From: Calamus simplicifolius
Taxonomy: Eukaryota; Streptophyta; Magnoliopsida; Arecales; Arecaceae
Length of the DNA stretch: 64,000 nt
Direction of reading: 5' to 3'
NCBI GenBank assembly: GCA_900491605.1
Contig: UESW01001878.1
Span: 110,645 to 174,644, forward strand
Shown piece after piece: positions 56,633-64,000 of this stretch. A model generated the notes under the pieces. It was not told where the DNA came from, did not search any database, and was given only the letters and a program-made list of their open reading frames with translations. The stretch's first letter is position 1. Each line of letters opens with the position of its first letter. The translations under genes were made by a program, and so were the position numbers.

Positions 56633-58284
56633 GATTGATTTTATTTTAGAGATTTAGGCTATGATCAAGCCAGAATTATAATGGCATCTTGGAACAAACT
56701 TTTCCCTCTTTTGGGTCCTTGGAGTCATTCATCACCAAAGGGTACAAGTGAGCCGAGCTTATGGGCTCTGGTTGGCTGGACAAATTATGCTGCTTACCTT
56801 TGTTCTCAGGATGATTGGTTTCCAAATCCTTTTAAATTGCCTGCTGATGATTATATTCAGATATGAATATTCCCAAGGACTAGATTCCTTCTTTCTTGCA
56901 TCCAAAAAGCAGAAGACCTTAAGATGCTGGATTGCATTAATATAGTTTCAAATGTTGAGGAGCATTTCATAAAACGTGCCAATGAAGAACAAAAGAACAG
57001 TAGATTTAACTACCTAGATGAAAAGAGCCAAAAATATATGAATAAAAATTGGGACTAGATTGATCATCCTTTAGAAGAGTTGAGTGTTAGCTTTTCTTGT
57101 GCTGTGAGGAATGATAGTCCATGGACCATAGGTCCATAGTTTTGCATGGTTGGGATTCAAGGAATAAAGCGACCTGCCCAATGGCATGGGGCCACGTGCC
57201 ACCAACCTTGCTCTTGGATGAGGAATAAAGAAGGGAAAAAAAAGCATGGATTGAGAACTCCACCAAATGCCTAATAGATTTTAAGCCTGATTCTCTCTCT
57301 CTCTCTCTCTCTCTTAAATTCTCTTGTGGTGTCCCTGTTTCGATGCTGCTGCTATTCAAATGGAAGCAAGCCTCAATTTTCATTCGACGTATTCCCTCCC
57401 CTCCCCACCCCTTCTGTTCATTGGCTTCTGGCTTATAGGTTGATGAGACCATGGATAATTGTAGGTTATTTTTCTCTTCTTTTGCAATTCTAGACTAGCC
57501 AAATGGAGTAAGTCTTAAAAAATTATGGTGTATGGCCCATTGGTTATTATTAAATAAGAATAAACTTTTTTATTAAAAATTATAAATAAGGGTACATAAA
57601 TCTTTATACCTTGTTCAATGACGAAAGCATAGGGATAAATGAGAGAGTATGATGGTCATCCCTTGGTTATAAGTGTTGCCTTCGAACAGGCTTGGATGTG
57701 TGACAACTGTCACATCCGACGACTCACAAGGTTTGAATATATTGGAATGTATTTTATAACCAGTGAGGCTTTATCTAAACAACATTGCAGCAGATCCACT
57801 AGAGGGTTCACCAATTGGAGAAACCAAAATTCCCTGAAATTGACCTGGGTTTTGCCTGGTTGTCTGATAAAGGCTATGTGTCAAAATTCTAGGTGATTCT
57901 AGTAGACTAAAAGAAGTCATAGAGGGTGCCCGAGCTCAAATGACATATAATTACTATAACCCTTGTTCAGCTCCACCATGTATCAGTCATGTGCTTGGTA
58001 TAAATTACATTACAAACTTTAATTTCAGATATCTGCAAATGTCTTCTATGGTATAATTTCAGACATATGAATTCTATCTTTTAAATGCTGACATATCTAC
58101 TACAATTTAATTTCAGTTAGGTCTTGTTAGAGACAGCAGTTAATTTATCCCAAGTACCACTGTTAAATCTTGTTAGAGACAGTAGTTAGTTCCCCAACAG
58201 TAGCTGTTGGTGAATGGTTATTGATACGGCTGATCATCCCTTCTGGGCGGCGTCATAACACCCTGCACAATTTCTAGAACCAAA
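56633..58284. other. Intergenic DNA, no gene seen
   Basis: Open stretches at 57087-57452 (-) and 57639-57896 (+) have no family features. A (TC)n microsatellite lies at about 57293-57314. TCTTGTTAGAGACAG occurs twice, near 58124 and 58168. Confidence 0.5.
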
Positions 58285-59174
58285 TGATGTGATTGCTCGG
58301 GATATTGGGATTCTTGTCCCTGCTTCAGCTTCGGCATCTAGTGCCGGCCTTTGGCTTCGGCCTCCAGCGTCGGTCTCTGGCTCTAGCCTTTGGCTCCGGC
58401 CTCCAGTGTCGGCCTCTGGCTCTGGCCTTTGGCTCCGGCCTCCAGCGTCGGCCTCGGTATATGGCTTCGGCCTCCAGCGTCGGCCTCGGTATATGGCTCC
58501 GGCCTTTGGCTCTGGCCTCCAGCGTCGGCCTCGGTATATGGCTCCGGCCTCCAGCGTCGGCCTCGGTATATGGCTCCGGCCTTTGGCTTCGGCCTCCAGC
58601 GTCGGCCTCGGTATATGGCTCCGGCCTTTGGCTCCGGCCTCTGGCGTCGGCTTCGAACCCTAGCTTCAGCTTCGGCTTTAACTTGGTGCCTTATTTTCCT
58701 ACATACACTATGACCCACTTCAGGTAACAGATCTCGAGATTCGAGACATCCGTTACCGTATATCTCGCTCACCGAAATCATGGGCAGGAACTAGCACGCC
58801 CATCGGTTACAGCCTTAAGCGGCCCCCATCCAGCAACGGCTTACCCACTTGCCGTTCGAGGGAGCTTATCCTAACAAGGAAGATTCGACGGTTGGAAATG
58901 AAATGGAAAGAAAGGAACCTCCAAGACAGGTATAAGAGGACCCCGAACTCAGCTAAAAGGGGGGACTCAATCTCTACTCTTTGATTAAAAACAAAAAAAA
59001 AATCCATGTTTTCCAGATCGCTGACTTGAGCGTCGGAGGGTCCTCGCCGGAACCACCGGTCCGGGACTTTTCTTGCAGGTTTTCGGCTGAAGGAGGCGGT
59101 CCCTATAATTCCTCTGAAAGCCAACGAAGCATTTCTATCACCTGACGTTCCTCAAAAGTGATTTGGCAGCATCA
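58285..59174 (+). repeat. Gypsy-2 5' LTR (about 890 bp; left end tentative)
   Basis: The right end CATCA at 59170-59174 stands just before the primer site. The left end is placed at TGATG (58285), which would pair with CATCA. The TATA box TATAAGA is at 58931-58937, followed by GGACCCCGAACTCAG and the GCTGACTTGAGCGTCGGAGGGTC block typical of plant gypsy LTRs. A minisatellite fills U3. Confidence 0.6.
58335..58665 (+). repeat. Minisatellite in Gypsy-2 LTR U3, about eight units of 30-45 bp
   Basis: CTCCAGCGTCGGCCTCGG followed by TATATGGCTCCGG recurs at about 58361, 58402, 58441, 58471, 58517, 58549 and 58591, with an optional CTTTGGCTC insert. The long frames in all three phases are due to the repeat. 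Confidence 0.93.
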
Positions 59175-59177
59175 GAT

Positions 59178-59190
59178 TGGCGCGCAAGGA
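59178..59190 (+). other. Gypsy-2 primer binding site
   Basis: TTGGCGCGCAAGG a few bases after the LTR resembles the TGGCGC-type gypsy primer sites. Confidence 0.55.
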
Positions 59191-59257
59191 AGAGGGGATT
59201 GCACACGTGAAAGGCGAAAGTTCTCCCTGTGACCCCACTGATTCTGCAAGGAAGACG

Positions 59258-60745
59258 ATGGTGACAACACGAGCCCAGGAGGCTTCCACCAGCCAGGCTG
59301 CGGAGCGCATTCCGCGGGCTGAGCAATCGAAGGCCAACCTCCATGTTCCGCCCCCTGCACATATGAGCCAGCCTGACCAGTTTGAGGTTCTAGCTCACCA
59401 GGTTCAGGACCTGATGACGGTGGCACGGGGATTGCAGGAACACTGCTTTGCCGCTGCACCTCAAACCCCTCCACCCAGCGAAAGGGTGCGTAGAACAATT
59501 CAATCTCATCAAGGCGGGACCCCACCTGAGGCCTCCCGTCACTCACCTCCTGAACCTCATCGCCGAGAGGCTTCAAAGCGACATCGGTCTCTTTCCCATC
59601 ACTCTGGTCGTTCCCACCGACGGCCGGGCGAGAAGGAACCAAGACGGGTGCATTCTTTACGCCAGCGGTCTTCATCGGCTTCATCTTCTGACTCATCTAA
59701 AGATGACACCAACACGAAGACTACCCATCGAGCCAAGCAACGGCTCGATGAGTATCATCAACGGTTGGAGGAGCTTAGCCGCCGGATTGCCAGCCCTCAT
59801 GGGACGAACTACGATCACCGTCCCCTGCTCTCCCGACGCATCATGGAGGAACCGGTCCTGCACCGTTTTCGTCTCCCCCAATTGGACCCGTACGATGGCA
59901 CGATGGACCCATTGGACCACCTGGAGAGCTATAAGGTCCTCATGCAGGTCCAGGGAGCGACGAACTCCCTCCTATGTGTCGCCTTTCCGGCCACCCTTCA
60001 CAAGGCGGCGCGTTCATGGTATTCCCGCCTGTCACCGCGCAGCATCAATTCATTCCGACAGCTCGAACGGTCTTTCCTGGCCCACTTTGATGCGTGTCGG
60101 AAGATCCCACGAGTGGATGATAGCTTATTCGCTATCCAGCAAAGAAGTGGCGAGACCCTGAAGGACTTCGTCGCTCGGTTCAAGGAGGCAGCATTGGAGG
60201 TATATAATCTGGATGATTCTGTAGCCACTTTGGCATTAAAGCGAGGACTTCGTCCTTCTAGGTTTGCCTATTCCCTAGATAAGAAACCTCGAGCTCTTAC
60301 GCCAAGCTTCTGAGCCGGGTGCAGAAATACATTCCGCTGACGAGGTGGATTCTTCCAGGAGGGAAGCTAATAAGAATCCCAGCAAGAAACCAGCATCCAT
60401 TGAGCATGCCGGAGCACGATCCCGGAAGCCTGAGCCTCCTCACCGCCCAGATCGTCGGCCACAGACGCTTGTCCCCAAGGAGCAGTTCACTCCTCTCATG
60501 GCTCCGATATCTCACATCCTACTAGAAATCGAAGAGGAGCCATACTTTAGGCGTCCGCCTCCCATGAAGTCTGGGACCCCCGCAATAATGAACTTTACTG
60601 CCGATACCACCGAGATTACGGTCATGACACCGAGGACTACCGCCAACTGAAGAAGGCCATTGAAGAGATTGTCCAGCAGGATCACTTTGGCAAGTTCGTT
60701 CAAAGGGGAAACCTTCCTACTCCAGGTTCATCGGTGCCTCCTACA
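59258..60745 (+). pseudogene. Gypsy-2 gag
   Basis: ATG at 59258 gives MVTTRAQEASTSQAAE, the usual start of Tat gag. A basic Arg/Ser-rich stretch (59540-59730) precedes the capsid domain, with VLHRFRLPQLDPYDGTMDP, LESYKVLMQVQGA, ARSWYSRLSP and FLAHFDACR (59850-60110), then ETLKDFVARFKEAAL (60150-60200). After 60290 the frame changes, twice in all, to reach a decayed nucleocapsid motif YCRYHRDYGHDTEDY near 60597-60641, whose last cysteine is Tyr. The first 1.05 kb is one open frame. Confidence 0.88.
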
Positions 60746-61562
60746 CTTCAGACCGGCATGGACAATGCTCCTACGAAAAAGATCATAGCTATGATTTCCT
60801 GGGGGGCAAGTGGTGGTTCAAAAAGACAGCGAGAGGGAATAGACTCTGTAATTCCTTTCTTTGGAAAGATTTAGATGGTGTAGTTAATAAGCATGATGAC
60901 AGCGTCGTCGTATCCATGACCATAGCCAAACATCCTGTAAAAAGAATTTTAGTTGATAGTGGAAGTTCGGTGGATGTTTTGAGCTACGAAGCTTTTGTTC
61001 GGATGAACCTATCAAAGTCTTCCCTTCGACCCGTCACCACACCTTTAATGGGCTTTACTGGGGACTCTGTGAGCATTGAAGGGGAGATTGCCCTCCCTGT
61101 CATAGCTGGGACCCCTCCGTGTCAAAGCATGGTGGTCATAAATTTCCTGGTGGTCCGGGTCCTGCTGGCTTATAAAGCTATCCTGGGGAGGCCGGGCTTG
61201 AATTTGTTAGATGCCGTCATCTCCACCAAGAGATTGTTGGTAAGATTCCCCACCGACGAAGGAGTCGGAGAAATGAAAGGAGAGCAAAGCCCGCCACCGC
61301 TTTGCTATCACTTATCTCCCAGTCCACTGGAGGCGGCATTGGCGATAACCTCTGAGCCGCTTGACCCCCGAGAGCCGGGAAGGAAGGGAGAACGAGCCGA
61401 GCACCTCCTGACCCTTCCCTTGGGGGATGACCCGACAAGGACGTCCTGGTTGGAGCACTACTTCCGGAAGAGGCATGCGATTGACTTCTCACCTTCCTGC
61501 GTGCCAACGCTGACATCTTTGCATGATCGTCCTCAGACATGCCAGGCGTCCCTGAGGAGGTG
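60746..61562 (+). pseudogene. Gypsy-2 aspartic protease and linker
   Basis: One open stretch from 60916 holds RILVDSGSSVDVLSYEAF (60943-61000), LMGFTGDSVSIEG, and AILGRPGLNLLDAVIST (61180-61230). The active-site DSG triad is intact. Translation would come from a gag-pol polyprotein, so the ATG at 60916 is not a real start. The stop at 61561-61563 is reached only because a shift precedes the RT region. Confidence 0.87.
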
Positions 61563-62880
61563 ATCACTCATCGGCTCAACCTCAGGCCAGAGTGTCGGCC
61601 GGTCCGACAGAAGAAAAGGAGCTTTGCTTTGGACAGACAGAAAGCCATCGACGAGGAAGTTCGCAAGCTGATGGCTGCAGGCCATATTTGAGAAGTTCAT
61701 TACTCCGAATGGTTGGCCAACGTGGTGATGGTCCGTAAGACTAATGGAAGCTGGAGGATGTATGTAGACTTCACCGATCTCAACAAAGCATACCCTAAGG
61801 ACAGCTTTCCTTTGCCCCGGATCGATCAACTGGTGGACGCTACATCCGGCCATGAGATCCTTAGCTTCATGGATGCCTTCTCTGGGTACAACCAGATCAG
61901 GATGAACCCGGTGGATGAGGAAGCTACCTCCTTCATAACTGAAAAGGGGTTGTACTGCTACAAGGTAATGCCATTTGGGCTAAAAAATGCGGGAGCCACC
62001 TACCAAAGGTTAATGAATAAAGTCTTTGAGGACCAGATAGGACGCAACATGGAGGTGTACGTGGATGACATGCTGACAAAAAGTGTCCATGCCACCAACC
62101 ATATCGCCGACCTAACGGAAACTTTTGATTACCTTCGCCGATACCAGATGAGGCTGAACCCACGCAAGTGTGCATTTGGGGTGATAGCCAGAAAGTTCTT
62201 GGGTTTCATGGTGACCCAGCGAGGAATCGAGGCAAACCCGGACAAAGTTCGAGCCATCCTGGACATGAGGTCTCCCACCAACAAGAAGGAAGTACAGTGC
62301 CTGACGGGAAGGGTGGCGGCCTTGAGCCGTTTCTTGTCCAAGTCCGCTGAGAGGTGCCTGCCTTTCTTCAAGGCACTCCGTAGGGCCAATGGATTCGAAT
62401 GGACGAAAGAATGTCAGAAGGCGTTCGAGAGGCTAAAGGAATTCCTATCTACCCGCCACTGCTATCCAAGCCAACGGGTGGAGAAGAACTCCTTCTGTAC
62501 CTCGCGGCTTCTCCCGAGGCCGTTAGTTCCGTGCTGGTCTGCATGGACACCAATGGCATGTAAAAGCTGGTGTATTACATAAGTAAGGTGCTCCACGATG
62601 CGGAGACCAGGTACTCAAAGATTGAGAAGATTATCTTCGCGCTAATCATATCTGCCCAGCGCCTACGACCATACTTCCAAGCCCACCCGATCGTGGTGAT
62701 CACAGACCAACCTCTAAAGATAATTCTCGCTCGCCCGGATACTTCGGGTCGATTGGCGAAGTGGGCGCTCAAGTTGGGGGAATTTGATATATCTTTCCGC
62801 CCTCGGTCGGCCATGAAATCCCAAGTCCTGACGAATTTTTTGGTCGAGTGTACCTGGGGCGAGGAGCAACCCGAAGAGGC
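61563..62880 (+). pseudogene. Gypsy-2 reverse transcriptase and RNase H
   Basis: RT motifs: VDFTDLNKAYPKDSFPLPRI (61767-61825), MDAFSGYNQIRMNP, MPFGLKNAGATYQRLMNKVF and YVDDMLTK (near 62058), all in one open frame 61713-62582. RNase H: VYYISKVLHDAETRYSKIEK (62568-62625) and VVITDQPLKIILARPD. Lesions: TGA at about 61690, where related copies have Arg, one C missing from a C-run near 62452, and TAA at 62564-62566, where related copies have Gln. The catalytic residues are present. Confidence 0.9.
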
Positions 62881-63476
62881 CTCTGCAAACCCCTCACTTC
62901 TCAGAACCAGAGATGATGAATGGATCCTTCATGTAGACGGGGCATCAAATTCTCAAGGGAGCAGAGCATGCCTCATCTTGACCAACTCGGACGAAGTTGT
63001 AACCGAGTGTGCACTCCGCTTCCTCTTTTCAGCCACCAATAACCAAGCGGAGTACGAAGCTCTGCTGTCTGGGATAAGATTAGCCCGAGAGCTCGGGGTG
63101 AAGCGCCTTAGGGCGTTCACTGACTCCCAGCTGGTCACTGGCCAAATCGCAGGGGAGTATGAAGCGAGGGATCCTATCATGTCCCGCTACTTAAGCATGG
63201 TGCAGTCGCAAGCTTCTCTCTTAGCTTATTTCAATGTTAGCTATAATCCTCGAGGGGAAAATGCTAGAGCCGACGCCTTGTCCCATCTTGCCACCTCAAC
63301 TGATGGGATGTTTGGAAGAGCTTATGTAGAGCACCTGAAAGCCCCAAGTATTGACGTAACGAGAGAAACTCTACCAGTTGAGCAGGAGCCTTCCTGGATG
63401 GATGCTTATGTCCAGTACCTTACCAATGGTACCCTCCTGAAGACCCTGCCGAGGCCAGGAAACTCAAAAGACGGAT
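62881..63476 (+). pseudogene. Gypsy-2 second (archaeal-type) RNase H
   Basis: WILHVDGASNSQGSRACLIL (62921-62980), NNQAEYEALLSGIRLA (63040-63087), AFTDSQLVTGQ (63115) and ENARADALSHLAT (63258-63297) give the complete acidic set. The frame is open from 62570 to 63476. It ends early because one C is missing from a C-run near 63433 just before the integrase. Confidence 0.92.
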
Positions 63477-64000
63477 AATGGAAGGAAAACTCTATCGAAG
63501 GTCGTTCTCATACCCGATTCTCAGGTGTGTTGGTCCCACAGAAGCGGATTATATCCTGCGAGAGATACATGAAGGTATATGTGGAAGCCATCTGGGGGGC
63601 AGAGCTCTTGCATATAAAGCCCTGCGGCAGGGATATTATTGGCTGACAAAGAAGGAGGATGCGTCTGAACTTGTTAAGAGGTGTGACAGCTGCCAACACC
63701 ATGCTAATATTCAACATCAACCGACGTCCCAGCTGACCCCCCTGGCCGCACCCTGGCCCTTCGCCCAGTGGGGTATGAACATCCTAGGACCATTCCCTCT
63801 AGCCTCCGGACAATGTAAATTCTTATTAGTAGCAGTTGACCATTTCACCAAGTGGATCGAGGCTGAGGTTCTCGCCAAGATCAGCAAGGGCAAAGTAAGA
63901 TCTTTCTTCTGGAAGTCTGTCGTGTGCCGGTTCGGACTGCCATACACCCTCGTTACTGATAACGGCCGACAGTTTGACAACGCGGCCTTCTGGGAATTCT
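63440..64000 (+). pseudogene. Gypsy-2 integrase, N-terminal part (continues beyond the window)
   Basis: In the frame after the lost base the sequence is open to the window end. The zinc site has REIHEGICGSHLGG and VKRCDSCQHH (63560-63700). The core starts with WGMNILGPFPLASGQ, VDHFTKWIEAEVLAK and LVTDNGRQFDN (63760-63980). The HHCC set and the first two catalytic aspartates are present. The third acidic residue lies outside. Confidence 0.9.

Larger units (their letters stand above)
58285..64000 (+). mobile_element. Gypsy-2: Tat-clade Ty3/gypsy element, 5' LTR to integrase, cut by window end
   Basis: LTR, primer site, gag, protease, reverse transcriptase, RNase H, second RNase H and integrase follow in order with few lesions. 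It belongs to a different family from Gypsy-1 but to the same clade. The RT catalytic box is intact (YVDDM). Any antisense genes would lie beyond the window. Confidence 0.93.

Noticed and set aside
57087..57452. 121-codon minus-strand frame
   Set aside because: It runs through a TC/GA microsatellite (RERERERE stretch) and has no family features.
57639..57896. 85-codon plus-strand frame
   Set aside because: No domain, no promoter and no neighbours that support it.
58289..58781. Long frames in several phases on both strands near 58289-58781
   Set aside because: They arise from the GC-rich minisatellite, whose unit lacks stops in several frames.
59177..59257. Gag start at 59177
   Set aside because: This position is TTG inside the primer site; the first ATG in frame is 59258.
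1..64000. CRISPR arrays, bacterial operons, rRNA or tRNA genes
   Set aside because: The window is plant nuclear DNA; the regular repeats are LTR motifs and minisatellites, and no RNA gene folds were recognised.

Overview
The window is nuclear DNA of a flowering plant, probably a monocot and possibly a palm (a guess from the retrotransposon style and the AT-rich host DNA; nothing here proves it). About 80 percent is nested transposable elements. Only two host genes are well supported: a pentatricopeptide-repeat (PPR) gene at 51876-53779 (+) and a small three-helix membrane-protein gene at 56194-56532 (-).

Layout. 1-5890: 3' part of a Copia element of Sirevirus type (Copia-1). 5891-27518: a decayed Tat-clade Gypsy element (Gypsy-1). 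Copia-1 sits in its gag, and a complete 10.3-kb Sirevirus (Copia-2, 11605-21873, 5-bp target duplication TCCCC) sits in its 3' accessory region. 27519-27700: promoter and start of a minus-strand host gene copy, related to sequence at about 51490-51670. 28085-30314: an element with about 370-bp inverted repeats. 30315-31889: AT-rich host DNA. 31890-36697: an L1-type LINE (+), broken. 36688-37156: remnant of a Sirevirus 3' untranslated region, directly abutting the 5' LTR of Copia-3 (37157-47417). 47418-50880: a second LINE (-), broken. 51143-53779: host island with a possible divergent gene and the PPR gene. 54275-54577: a short retroposon with a 12-bp target duplication. 56194-56532: the membrane-protein gene. 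58285-64000: the 5' LTR and coding region of a second Tat Gypsy (Gypsy-2), running off the window in integrase.

How the parts work together. Each Sirevirus has the order LTR, tRNA-Met primer site, gag (UBN2 domain and zinc knuckles), protease, integrase, reverse transcriptase, RNase H, then an extra sense gene where Sireviruses carry their env-like gene, then repeated polypurine motifs and the LTR. Here the extra gene has a domain like the plant 'putative transposon protein' family plus a coiled coil, with no clear membrane segments. Gypsy-1 has gag, protease, reverse transcriptase, two RNase H domains and integrase in sense. It also has two antisense genes between integrase and the 3' LTR: a larger one with three 75-76 base introns and a Transposase_28-like domain, and a small one with its own TATA box and polyadenylation signal, which Copia-2 has split.

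Most interesting signals: the antisense gene pair of Gypsy-1, the accessory gene of the Sireviruses, arrays of a near-palindromic GAGTCGACTC-like motif repeated both in the LTR U3 and just upstream of the accessory gene, the 469-base untranslated-region remnant before Copia-3, the long inverted-repeat element, and the duplicated host promoter/first exon. Nearly all element genes are broken. Many breaks are single-base losses in homopolymer runs, so part of the damage may be assembly error in repeats.
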